Shown here one piece after another: positions 25,384 to 33,849 of a stretch of 64,000 nucleotides of DNA. The position numbers and the translations under genes are program-made. How positions within the stretch are numbered: the first letter of the stretch is position 1; each line of letters opens with the position of its first letter. The DNA lies in contig JAMPEB010000001.1 in assembly GCA_023665475.1 (NCBI GenBank), positions 124,001 to 188,000 on the forward strand. The letters are read 5' to 3'. The notes below the pieces were generated by a model. The model was not told where the DNA came from. It did no database searches and saw only the letters and a program-made list of their open reading frames with translations. Source of the stretch: Lachnoclostridium sp. (GTDB lineage Bacteria > Bacillota > Clostridia > Lachnospirales > Lachnospiraceae).

Positions 25384-25641
25384 ATGATTACATTATTGAG
25401 ATGGGTGCTTTTAAAGCAGAAAGAAATCAAATGGAAACTTGCCTTTTGGCAGTTTGTGGATAAACAGATAACGGAACTCATTAAGAATCCGGAAGATTTT
25501 GAGAAGAAAGTCATGGAAGCATTGGCGGGGTACTGCCCTTCTGATGCAGGGCAGCGCCCTTCTTATGCAGGGCAGCGCCCTTCTGACACAGGGCAGATCC
25601 CTTCTTCCGCAGAAAGCAGTTTTGATACACAAAAACAATAG
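25384..25641 (+). CDS. Small protein with proline/glycine repeats before the tape measure
   Basis: 85 residues, ATG 25384 with AGGAAGG upstream. The first about 45 residues are amphipathic and basic (LLKQKEIKWKLAFWQFVDKQ). The end has three to four copies of a seven-residue unit, PS(D/Y)AGQR, encoded by 21-bp tandem repeats at about 25538-25606. No known family. Its position just before the tape measure is where tail-assembly chaperones lie, but it does not resemble one. Confidence 0.5.
   Translation: MITLLRWVLLKQKEIKWKLAFWQFVDKQITELIKNPEDFEKKVMEALAGYCPSDAGQRPSYAGQRPSDTGQIPSSAESSFDTQKQ
25538..25606 (+). repeat. 21-bp tandem repeat
   Basis: Three and a part copies of a unit containing GCAGGGCAGCGCCCTTCT, in frame with the 25384 gene. 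The units are contiguous without spacers, so this is not a CRISPR array. Confidence 0.8.
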
Positions 25642-25656
25642 GAGGCAACAACACAT

Positions 25657-27036
25657 ATGGACAAAAACGATTTCCTGATACAGCTCCAGGCTGTACTGGA
25701 CAGCGCAAAATCGAAAAAGAACATCAATGCAGACATCAAGAAGCTCCAGAGCAGCCTTGACGGTTTAAAGCTCCGGACAGACATTTCCCCCGGTGCGGAC
25801 GCCCTGAACAACACACTGAAAGAGACGGAAAAAACCATGACCGCTTCCGGGAAGTTCGGGACTTTCCTGAAAGACCAGCTCTCACAGGCGGCACAGGGCT
25901 TTAAACAGTGGCTCTCCGCAGGCTCCGCGGTCACACTGTTCCTCTCCGGGGCAAAAAATGCCGTCTCCGAGTTAAAACAGATGAGCGGCATGCTTACCGA
26001 CATCAGTAAGACTGCCGGCCACCTGACCAAAACAGACCTGTCCGCCCTCAGCCGTTCCGCATTCGATACGGCGGGCAGATACGGCAGGAAAGCCCCGGAT
26101 TACCTTTCCTCCGTCCTCGGGATGTACCGCGCCGGATATGGCAATGCGGGGGAAATGGCGGAACTGAGCCTCCTCGCACAGGCTGCCGGGGACATGGACG
26201 CAGGGCTGGCGGAAAGCTACCTCACCGCCACGGATGCGGCATACCGGCTCCGGGGCAGCATGGCGGACCTGAACGCCGTGCTGGACGGGCAGAACCATAT
26301 CGCCCGCCGCAACGCCCTCTCCATGGGGGAGCTTGCCTCCGCGACAGCGGCTGCGGCTTCACGCTCCGCGGAATCCGGCGTTTCCATTGACAGGGCTTCC
26401 GCCGCCATGGCTGCCATGATGGCGGTCACCCATCAGGGGGGCAACGCCGCTGCAGACGCTTTCCGGAGCATCCTCATGCATCTCAGGCAGATACAGGGCG
26501 AAGCCGGGGACGGGGAGATCATTGACGCGGAATCGTTAAGAAGGTGCGAACAGGCATGTGAGGCCCTTGGGGTGTCCTTAAAGGAAGTCAGGGCGGGAAC
26601 CCTCTCCCTCCGCGACCCCATGCAGGTCCTGGAGGAATTATCCAATGCCTATACCGCTCTGGAAGAGTCGGATCCCCGCAGGGCTGACCTGACCGGCGCA
26701 TTCGGCGGCGGGGACAGCGGGTTAAGGGCGCTTCTGGAAAACTGGAGCCTCTACGAAAAAATGCTGGATGATTATGCTTCCGGGAGCGGCTCGGCAATGG
26801 AAGCGGCGGCAAAATCCGCCGGTGACTGGGAAGGCTCCGTCAACAGGCTCGGCAATACCTTCGCCAAGGTCATGGGCAATCTGGTGCATTCCGACGCCGT
26901 CACCGCCGCCGCGGATGCACTGAACGGCCTGCTGTCCCCAGTGGACGCCGTCACTGCAAAACTCGGTCCCCTGGGGGCCGTCGGCATAGGCATAACAGGT
27001 GCCGGCATCACGGAATTCGTTAAAAACTTTGCTTGA
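25657..27036 (+). CDS. Tail tape measure protein, N-terminal part (gene interrupted)
   Basis: 459 residues, ATG 25657 behind AGGAGG. The coiled N-terminus is SAKSKKNINADIKKLQ; then comes the phage tape-measure core: MSGMLTDISKTAGHLT, SALSRSAFDTAGRYG, LAQAAGDMDAGLAESYL, SMGELASATAAAASRSAESGV, GGDSGLRALLENW, and the ending EGSVNRLGNTFAKVMGNLV, matching the TP901-type core domain. It stops at TGA 27034 right after FVKNFA, where G+C-rich DNA gives way to A+T-rich structured sequence. The protein continues in the same strand at 28032. Tape measures set tail length and pass through the tube. Confidence 0.85.
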   Translation: MDKNDFLIQLQAVLDSAKSKKNINADIKKLQSSLDGLKLRTDISPGADALNNTLKETEKTMTASGKFGTFLKDQLSQAAQGFKQWLSAGSAVTLFLSGAKNAVSELKQMSGMLTDISKTAGHLTKTDLSALSRSAFDTAGRYGRKAPDYLSSVLGMYRAGYGNAGEMAELSLLAQAAGDMDAGLAESYLTATDAAYRLRGSMADLNAVLDGQNHIARRNALSMGELASATAAAASRSAESGVSIDRASAAMAAMMAVTHQGGNAAADAFRSILMHLRQIQGEAGDGEIIDAESLRRCEQACEALGVSLKEVRAGTLSLRDPMQVLEELSNAYTALEESDPRRADLTGAFGGGDSGLRALLENWSLYEKMLDDYASGSGSAMEAAAKSAGDWEGSVNRLGNTFAKVMGNLVHSDAVTAAADALNGLLSPVDAVTAKLGPLGAVGIGITGAGITEFVKNFA

Positions 27037-28031
27037 CTCCATAGTGATATGGGGTGACACACAATTAAAACCACTCTGGCGGGAGATTTTAGTTGGGCAA
27101 TCATAGATAAGGAAATAACATAATGGCGTTATCTACAAGTCTATGGATACATGGGGTTTTTAATAAGACTCTGCAAACACTTTCAGCGGAGTATAAACGA
27201 TACATGGAGGAGTAAATGCTCGAAAGTTTCTTACATACAGGTAAGACCGGAAAACCGGCTAATACATATCAAACCACAGTCCCTTAACTGAGGATGCGGT
27301 TGCGAAAGCAGAAAAAATTGATTATGTTGGTATATGGCAATATTGGCGAGAGCCGATAGGTTCCTAAGTACCGTTAACAATGGACAACGAGCAGGACGGC
27401 ACTCTGCAGCAAACAGAGAGCAATCCCCACAGACATACCCATCCTCTTAGCAAGCCACAGCCGTAAAATGTGCCTTACTAATAACGCATAGTGCATATTG
27501 CGATTTTACAATTTTCAGTAATATGTTTAGCCGCAGTGTTTCGGCTAACGGGTAAAAATCGAAGTTTAAAAATAAATTTATGTTAAATCTACCACTCATA
27601 CCCACAATTACTACATTTAAACTGATGTTTTACTTTTTGCGAGAATATCCCGAACATTGCTACACTGCCAGCTTTTGATACGCCTGATATTTTCTTAATA
27701 TTAGTTGACTGACAAGTAGGACATTTCGGCTGATTTTCGTTTTTTATTTCAAAACTTTGTTTTATTATATTTTGTATTCTTTGTTTACCATCTTCAATTT
27801 GTTCTTGTTCAGACATATTATATAATTCTACAATTTTTTTAGATACTTGCCAATCATATCCTACTAATGGATTTAAATAGCGAATCGCTTCATCTGATTG
27901 ATTGTTTGATAAAAACCAATAAACTTTATTCATATCAACTAATTTTAATTCATATTTTTTACATAATTCTATTAATTCATCAGACATATTTATAACTCCT
28001 TTTTTCATATTATACTTCATTTATAAAATAT
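27037..28031. mobile_element. About 1 kb insertion in the tape-measure gene: structured non-coding DNA plus an antisense gene
   Basis: Between the two tape-measure parts. 27037-27588 has no credible gene but many short stems: ATAAC/GTTAT enclosed by CATAGA/TCTATG (about 27100-27150), ACTCTGC/GCGGAGT, CTTAC/GTAAG, ATTGGC-gaga-GCCGAT, CTCTG/CAGAG and TTAGCCG/CGGCTAA. The antisense zinc-ribbon gene follows, ending within about 45 bases of the right-hand boundary. A catalytic-intron-like 5' block, a cargo gene and then the 3' junction is the layout of IStron/group I introns, but I could not identify a P7 core or a transposase. Boundaries are approximate; insertion as simple debris is the alternative. 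Confidence 0.5.
27589..27987 (-). CDS. Zinc-ribbon protein carried in the insertion
   Basis: 132 residues from ATG 27987 (AAGGAG eight bases upstream; the frame extends 11 codons earlier). The first about 85 residues are helical (LIELCKKYELKLVDMNKVY). The C-terminus is a zinc ribbon: CPTCQSTNIKKISG, a hydrophobic linker GSVAMFGIFSQKV, then FKCSNCGYEW. This ribbon with a short hydrophobic linker is frequent in Firmicute hypothetical proteins and I know no function. It has its own promoter and faces against the tape measure, so it is independent cargo. Confidence 0.7.
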   Translation of the reverse strand: MSDELIELCKKYELKLVDMNKVYWFLSNNQSDEAIRYLNPLVGYDWQVSKKIVELYNMSEQEQIEDGKQRIQNIIKQSFEIKNENQPKCPTCQSTNIKKISGVSKAGSVAMFGIFSQKVKHQFKCSNCGYEW

Positions 28032-28037
28032 ATGCAA
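28009..28037 (-). promoter_or_regulatory. Promoter of the zinc-ribbon gene
   Basis: On the minus strand TTGCAT (28037-28032), 17 bases, TATAAT (28014-28009). The -35 box is made from the first tape-measure codons after the insertion. Confidence 0.6.
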
Positions 28038-31000
28038 CTGAAAGCTCTCGCCAAGACTCAAGATGCACTAAGTAGTATAAGAAATATAGGAGTTGCGACA
28101 GAAGAATTATCCGATATTGGAGAAAAATATTCTATTGAAATACTTAAATCAGCTATTGCTCAGTCTACTCTTAATAAAGAACAAATTGAAGCAATATTAG
28201 TTGCCAACGGCTTACAAGGCGAACTCCTAGAAACAACTGTTGATGAATTGGCAAATGCCGCAAGCACTAATACAGTTGCCACCGCCCAAGCTGCTTCAAC
28301 AGGCACTACCCTTGGTCTGGGTACAGCATTCAAAGGTCTAGGTATATCCATCAAAAATACCACTAAATCTATGGTCACATGGATGGCAACAAATCCGGTT
28401 GGATGGATTACTGCTGCCGTTGCCGCTATTGGGGCTGCCACATTTGGAATTTACAAGCTGTATGATGCAATAGATGTATCGCTTGAAGAACAGAAAGAGA
28501 AATTAGCAGAAGCCAAAGAAAACTGGGCAGATGTAAAAAATGAACTGCAAGAAATAGAAACCGAAATCCAAAACACCCTGAATGCCATAAAAGAATTGGA
28601 ATCACTTCCTAACCCTACTTGGGCAGAACAGGAAGAATTAGACAGACTCCGCGAGGTAACTAAAGAATTGGAATTACAAAAACAGTTAAAGCTGGATGAA
28701 CAGTTACAAGCTGCAGAGTCTTTATACCGCGAGAACAAGGAAACCTTTCATAAAGAATTCCAAAGTTCCGGCGGAAACGCATCCATTAGTGACTTAAAGC
28801 AAAGATTATCCGCCGACCCGGACAGCACCTATAGTATCAGCTACGCCCAATTGGATTTGAAAAACAATCTTATCGATATTGAAGCTTTGCTGCAATACTA
28901 CAGTGAAATAAAAGAAACGCTGACTGATGAAAGCGAACTGAAGGCGTATGAAGCAGAAATCAGCGCTTTGATTCAGGCGAAAACTGACCTGATTCAGTCC
29001 GACGGTCAGGAAATGTTATCTTCCCTTTCCGAATACAAAAAGAATATTTTAGCTATTGCAAGTGTCCGTGACTTGACCGAAGATGAACAGGCTGCCTATG
29101 ATTATCTGTCTTCCATGCAGAAGATGATTTATGAATTCTACAGCCCTGTCACCTGGAACAATCTTGCGTTTGATTCCATCTTTGATAAAAAAGATTTGGA
29201 AAAAACAAAAGAAGAATTAATGGCAATGGCTAAAGCCGGGGAATTATCTCCCGAAACACTGAAAAGCTATCCCAAACTAAGTCAGGCAATCAGAGATAGC
29301 GAACTTATTATTGAAGAAGGGTCTGATGCCTTTAAAGAGTTTTATAGCGAACTCGCCGCTCTTGCAGATAAACAAAAAGATGCTGTTAAAAGTGCAGACG
29401 CTTTTAATGATATTTTCGCATTTCAGGATGCCGAGGGCAATCTGACCGCCCTTGGGAAAGTATCGGAATCCATAAACACCATCCAAAAGGCATATGATAC
29501 CCTCTCTTCCGCCATAGATGAGTATAACAACAATGGCGCCATTTCTGTTGACACCCTGCAGTCTGTTGTGGAATCAGGGGATGACTGGCTTGATTATCTC
29601 GTAGCTGAGGACGGTGCATTAAAGCTTGATAAGGAGTCACTGGATGAACTTGCCAAATCCCGTCTGGAAGAAATGCGTATCAGGACATTAAACAACCTGA
29701 TTGACCAGATAGCCCTAATTAAGAATAATGCAGATGCGAATCATTATCTGGCATCAACGAACTATGCCGCTGCCGAATCATTTGAAGAAATTGCAAGGGC
29801 CTCCGCAGATGCTGCTATCCAATTACTTCGTGCAAAAGTGGCGTCCGGCGACTTGTCTCAGGCGAATTATGATGCTGTCATTGATAAGATGTACAGTGAT
29901 ATCAGCAAGATAGACCTACTGTTTGAAAATGCCGCAACAGATTTATCTTATCAGGCCTCTTCCACCGCCACCTCCGCCGCCCAGTCCATGGCCGACCTCC
30001 TTGATAAGGAACTGAATGTTTTGGACAAAAAGATGGAAGCCGGATATACGGACTTCAGGGACTACATCCAAGCCCGCCTTGCCCTGATTGAGGATTACTA
30101 CCGCAAAGGCAGGATTTCCGCGGATGAATACTATTCCCATCTGGAAAAACATTACAGCCAGGAACTCTCCTACAGGGACAAGGCCATCAGCGCCGTAACC
30201 CGGAGGCTCGATAAAGAGATAGACAGCCTCGAAAAACAGAAGGACGCGGTCGAGGACAGCTACCGGATACAGATTGACGCCCTCGAGCAGCAGAAAACCC
30301 TGCTGGAAGATGCCAACAGGGAAAGACAGAGGCAGATTGACCTTCAGAAAGCCCTGTACGAACTGGAGCGGGCCAAGAACCAGAGAACCGCACTGGTGTA
30401 CAGTGAGTCCGGGGGAATGCGCTATGAAAGCGACTCCCAGGCAATCCGTGACGCGGAGGACGAGGCCGCAAATGTAAGGCATGAAATCCAGATCTCCGAA
30501 ATCGAAAAGGGCATCACAAAGCTGGAAGAAGCCCGTGACGCACAGACCGGCGCCATTGACGACATGATTGATAAGCTCCAAGATTATAAGGAACAGTGGA
30601 GCAATATCACTTCTGCTTACGAGGAAGAACAGGAAGACCTGTTTGCCGCACAGGTCCTCGGGCAGGAATGGGAGCGGGACATCCTTGACATGCGCCTGGA
30701 TAAACTGAACAGCTTCAAGGATGATTACATCGCCATCCAGCAGGCGATGGTGGATGCCGCCTATCAGGCATCACTTGCCATGGACAATGCAGACAATGTA
30801 ACGATTGGGGATTCTTCCAGAGGCAGCCTGTCCCATGACAGGGACGGCGGTTACGAAGTCATAGACGAAAGCACCGCCACAAGAAAAGGAAACCTCTTTG
30901 CATCCAGACAGGAAGCCCAGCAGCATGCCGATGAGCTGAACAGGCAGAAAGCCCGGGCCAGCGGCATGGATACCGACGGGGACGGGCAGGAATGGAAGAA

Positions 31001-31535
31001 GGCATTCGGCAACAGCAACATCCCCGGCTACTATGTCAGCAGGTACCATACAGGCCTGAAACAGGGGCCCGTGGGGAAGCACAGCTTTGACGAAGACTTT
31101 AAGCTGGTACAGAAAACAGGGCTTGGGGAAAAGGAAGTCCCGGCCATCCTCAAAGAAGGGGAAGCCGTTGCAACCCCGGAACAGGTGGGCAGCCTTGCAG
31201 ACGGCCTGAGGGCATCCCGCCCCGTGGAACGCCCCTACTGCGCCCTTGAGCGGGAAAAGTGGGAAAAATGCCTTGCCGCGCTGGGACCCAAGGCAGACGA
31301 TATCCTGCCGTTCCTGAGCATGGCACCTTATGACCTGAGCGACCTGATCGGCATGGACAGATATACCAATCAGGTCAGCAACATAAATAACATTCAGCAG
31401 AGCCAGCCTGTAGTGAATCAGAATATCACCTTAAGCTGTCCTAATGTCACAAACAGTTCCGGAGTGGAATACCTACAGAAAGAATTAGGGCATTTAAGCC
31501 AGATGGCAATACAGGAACCGCTGCGGAGATATTAA
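28032..31535 (+). CDS. Tail tape measure protein, C-terminal part (gene interrupted)
   Basis: 1167 codons from ATG 28032, though this ATG lacks a ribosome site and the frame is open further upstream, as expected of an interior exon-like segment. It has a hydrophobic hairpin MATNPVGWITAAVAAIGAATFGIYKLYDAID-type region at about 115-145 (MATNPVGWITAA shown), typical of tape measures. Long coiled coils follow (LAEAKENWADVKNELQEIE; 740-880), then a C-terminus with VPAILKEGEAVATPEQ, a conserved ending motif of tape measures. Base composition is A+T-rich to about 29945, G+C-rich to about 31365, then A+T-rich again. Confidence 0.8.
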   Translation: MQLKALAKTQDALSSIRNIGVATEELSDIGEKYSIEILKSAIAQSTLNKEQIEAILVANGLQGELLETTVDELANAASTNTVATAQAASTGTTLGLGTAFKGLGISIKNTTKSMVTWMATNPVGWITAAVAAIGAATFGIYKLYDAIDVSLEEQKEKLAEAKENWADVKNELQEIETEIQNTLNAIKELESLPNPTWAEQEELDRLREVTKELELQKQLKLDEQLQAAESLYRENKETFHKEFQSSGGNASISDLKQRLSADPDSTYSISYAQLDLKNNLIDIEALLQYYSEIKETLTDESELKAYEAEISALIQAKTDLIQSDGQEMLSSLSEYKKNILAIASVRDLTEDEQAAYDYLSSMQKMIYEFYSPVTWNNLAFDSIFDKKDLEKTKEELMAMAKAGELSPETLKSYPKLSQAIRDSELIIEEGSDAFKEFYSELAALADKQKDAVKSADAFNDIFAFQDAEGNLTALGKVSESINTIQKAYDTLSSAIDEYNNNGAISVDTLQSVVESGDDWLDYLVAEDGALKLDKESLDELAKSRLEEMRIRTLNNLIDQIALIKNNADANHYLASTNYAAAESFEEIARASADAAIQLLRAKVASGDLSQANYDAVIDKMYSDISKIDLLFENAATDLSYQASSTATSAAQSMADLLDKELNVLDKKMEAGYTDFRDYIQARLALIEDYYRKGRISADEYYSHLEKHYSQELSYRDKAISAVTRRLDKEIDSLEKQKDAVEDSYRIQIDALEQQKTLLEDANRERQRQIDLQKALYELERAKNQRTALVYSESGGMRYESDSQAIRDAEDEAANVRHEIQISEIEKGITKLEEARDAQTGAIDDMIDKLQDYKEQWSNITSAYEEEQEDLFAAQVLGQEWERDILDMRLDKLNSFKDDYIAIQQAMVDAAYQASLAMDNADNVTIGDSSRGSLSHDRDGGYEVIDESTATRKGNLFASRQEAQQHADELNRQKARASGMDTDGDGQEWKKAFGNSNIPGYYVSRYHTGLKQGPVGKHSFDEDFKLVQKTGLGEKEVPAILKEGEAVATPEQVGSLADGLRASRPVERPYCALEREKWEKCLAALGPKADDILPFLSMAPYDLSDLIGMDRYTNQVSNINNIQQSQPVVNQNITLSCPNVTNSSGVEYLQKELGHLSQMAIQEPLRRY

Positions 31536-31552
31536 TTGGAAAAGATTAAAAT

Positions 31553-31566
31553 GCCGCTTACGCGGC
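31553..31566 (+). repeat. GC-rich hairpin before the 31582 gene
   Basis: GCCGC-ttac-GCGGC followed by GGAATGAGAGG; same element as 24064-24077. Confidence 0.75.
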
Positions 31567-31581
31567 GGAATGAGAGGAAAA

Positions 31582-31845
31582 ATGGATTTAAGAAAAGAAC
31601 TCTTAAAGTCAATGCAGATTATGATTGACAGGAAACTGAATAATTACAAATCAGACCGCACTTATCAATCAATTATCAAAAGAATTACCCCGAAAGGATA
31701 TGTAGTCTTAGACAGCGCAGGAAGTGAGCGGACGGTACCCTGCAGCATTCCCGGATTGGCGCTCAAAGCCGGTCAGAGTGTCTGGGTCAAGGAGCCTATG
31801 GAGGATTTGAAAGGGCTGCATATCGTCGGGATTGCCGGAAAATAA
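31582..31845 (+). CDS. Small tail-module protein, OB-like
   Basis: 87 residues from ATG 31582 (GAGAGG five bases upstream; an ATG four codons earlier is within the ribosome site). A helical start (LRKELLKSMQIMIDRKLNNY) is followed by five short strands: IIKRITPKGYVVLDSAG, ERTVPCSIP, SVWVKEP, LKGLHIVGIAG. Small beta-barrel proteins of this pattern recur at this position in clostridial siphophage-like tails. I know no function; a hub- or tip-associated structural role is likely. Confidence 0.6.
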   Translation: MDLRKELLKSMQIMIDRKLNNYKSDRTYQSIIKRITPKGYVVLDSAGSERTVPCSIPGLALKAGQSVWVKEPMEDLKGLHIVGIAGK

Positions 31846-31862
31846 AAAAGGAGGTGAGTAAA

Positions 31863-32897
31863 ATGGCACGGCCAATCATACAAAAGATTCAACCTTTTGA
31901 CGCAGAGAAAGACCATGAGATTGCGCTTTCATGGATGGGTAACCGCGCTTATGCCAACAGAATCATTATATATGATAACGAAACCAATGACATTGTATTT
32001 GATGATATGGTGTCTACTTTTGCGCTAATGCATACAATCCCGGCGCATACATTAACTAACGGTAAAAAGTATGTGATTCAGGCACAGACATATGATGTGG
32101 AAAATATCGCATCCCCTCTGTCCGATAAAGTTCTATTTTATACTTTTGCGACGCCTGAGTTCTATTTTAGCAACATTCCGGAAAACGGGAAAGTAACCGG
32201 TGCGTCTTTTCAGGCTTCCGTTTATTATTACTCTCCCGAATGGGAAGATATCAGCGCCTATAAATTTTATTTATATGATTCCACCGGTAAACTGCTGCTG
32301 GAAAGCAATTCCATGACTGATTCTTTTTCTGTCAGCTATACCTACCGCGGACTGGAAAACAATACCGTTTACCGTATCAGATGTACCGGCGTTACGGTAA
32401 ACGGTATGGAAATAGATACCGGATATGTGGAAATCATGGTGAAATATGAAAATCCTAATACCTATTCAAGGATTTACGCTGCTGCCGTTCCGTCACAGGG
32501 ATGCGTACAGGTTGCCAGCAACCTTATTATCATCCAATATAACGGAACGGACAGTTTTGAATATGCGGACGGAATGATTCATCTTCAGGACAAAACTTTA
32601 TATTACAATGAGGGCTTTTGCATCGAGGATGATTTTACGGTTATCCTTCGTGGGACTCATTTATGGCAGACTGCGGAATTATTTAAAATGAGTCATGGCA
32701 ATCCTGAACTGACATTAAGCTCGCGTATTTATACCGACGGAATGCTCCGATTTAAGCTGACGGTTCCCAACGGTGTCGGCAGCTATATTTTGTATTCGGA
32801 TGAACAGGTATTTACAAATCAGGATATGGTCACTATTGCCATCAGACGGAAAAATAATGTTTATCAATTACAGGTATCCGTCGGGCAGGATAAATAA
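31863..32897 (+). CDS. Beta-rich tail tip protein with fibronectin-like modules
   Basis: 344 residues from ATG 31863 (GGAGGTGAGTAAA upstream). There are two Fn3-like modules: about 1-95 (EIALSWMGNRAYANRIIIYD, VIQAQTYDVENIASPLS) and about 100-200 (AYKFYLYDSTGKLLL, YTYRGLENNTVYRIRCTGV). A jelly-roll-like part follows (about 225-344, FEYADGMIHLQDKTLYYNEG-type strands ending VYQLQVSVGQ), resembling laminin-G/concanavalin folds that bind sugars. It lies between the tape measure and the fibre genes, the place of distal tail proteins. Confidence 0.6.
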   Translation: MARPIIQKIQPFDAEKDHEIALSWMGNRAYANRIIIYDNETNDIVFDDMVSTFALMHTIPAHTLTNGKKYVIQAQTYDVENIASPLSDKVLFYTFATPEFYFSNIPENGKVTGASFQASVYYYSPEWEDISAYKFYLYDSTGKLLLESNSMTDSFSVSYTYRGLENNTVYRIRCTGVTVNGMEIDTGYVEIMVKYENPNTYSRIYAAAVPSQGCVQVASNLIIIQYNGTDSFEYADGMIHLQDKTLYYNEGFCIEDDFTVILRGTHLWQTAELFKMSHGNPELTLSSRIYTDGMLRFKLTVPNGVGSYILYSDEQVFTNQDMVTIAIRRKNNVYQLQVSVGQDK

Positions 32898-32922
32898 AAA
32901 GAATAGGTGGTGATGATAGCGC

Positions 32923-33849
32923 ATGTTTATATGCGGAAGTAATTTTGTCGGTGGAGAATCAGCATGTGCGCTTACCCCGACAAATATTGAAAACATAAAT
33001 TATATAGAACTGAAAAACGGAATATATGACGACTTATATGTTTCCAAAAATACGGATTTTGTGTTAGACGGCAAATGCCCTGCCGAATGGGATTTTGATA
33101 CTGTGCTGTGGGCTAAGTTCAACGGAAACACAAACGCCGGCAATGTGGACTGGAATCTGGAAACCACTTCCCACATTGTCCTGAAAAGCAGACGGGAAGG
33201 GGAATTTAAGTGGAAAACCATCGCCGTGAAGGAAATACACGATATTGATGATTTTGTGATCAATTATCCCGATTATTTTGTGGCTTCCGGTCAGACCATG
33301 GAATATGCCATAGTCAATGTACTACACGGTTCGGAGGGAAACTATGCGACCACAAAAATCACTCCTAAGTTTCACAAGATGTTCTTGATCGAGGAGAATA
33401 CGGTATGGAGCACGGAAATCACGGACGGATACTGCAATACCACACGGAATATTCCTTCTTCCACCGTGGAATTGCTTAACAGTAAATATCCTGTTTTCGT
33501 GAGAAATACGGCGGCGGACTATGATACCGGCGCCTGTGCGGGAGCCTTTGTGCCTTTTGCGGAAGAAAGCTGTGAGTTTGCATACGGCGAAGAATATGAT
33601 TATCAGCGTACAAAATACCAGAAGGATTTTATGGATTTCCTTTGTGACGGCGCGCCGAAAATATTGAAGATGCCGGACGGCAGGATGTGGATTGTACAGG
33701 TGACGCCAAATCCCACAGATAATGCGGGACAGAATTACAATGACAGGGAAATATCCTGGAACTGGGTTGAAATTGGAGATGTCAACTCGGAGCAGGATTT
33801 ATACTATCTGGGCTTATCGGATGTACCGCCCGAATGGTGGAATCAGTAA
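32923..33849 (+). CDS. Distal tail-type structural protein
   Basis: 308 residues, ATG 32923 with GGTGGTGATGA upstream. Beta-rich: DTVLWAKFNGNTNAGNVDW near residue 60 resembles the start of a concanavalin-like domain, then IVLKSRREGEFKWKTIAVK, GYCNTTRNIPSSTVELL, and the ending WIVQVTPNPTDN with ISWNWVEIGD. Aromatic-rich endings of this type occur in Dit-like proteins of clostridial phages. No exact family recognised. It overlaps the next gene by one base (TAATG), so the two are translated together. Confidence 0.55.
   Translation: MFICGSNFVGGESACALTPTNIENINYIELKNGIYDDLYVSKNTDFVLDGKCPAEWDFDTVLWAKFNGNTNAGNVDWNLETTSHIVLKSRREGEFKWKTIAVKEIHDIDDFVINYPDYFVASGQTMEYAIVNVLHGSEGNYATTKITPKFHKMFLIEENTVWSTEITDGYCNTTRNIPSSTVELLNSKYPVFVRNTAADYDTGACAGAFVPFAEESCEFAYGEEYDYQRTKYQKDFMDFLCDGAPKILKMPDGRMWIVQVTPNPTDNAGQNYNDREISWNWVEIGDVNSEQDLYYLGLSDVPPEWWNQ

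Noticed and set aside
25538-25606. CRISPR-like short repeats
   Set aside because: The 21-bp units are contiguous, without spacers, and keep a protein reading frame. The same holds for 5079-5238.
27037-27588. Group II intron
   Set aside because: No GUGYG start, no domain V (GAGCCG...GAAA...CGGUUC) and no reverse transcriptase; GAGCCGATAGG at about 27352 is not followed by the matching strand.
29943-30581. 212-codon minus-strand frame in the tape measure
   Set aside because: Antisense shadow of a G+C-rich coiled-coil region; no ribosome site and odd composition.
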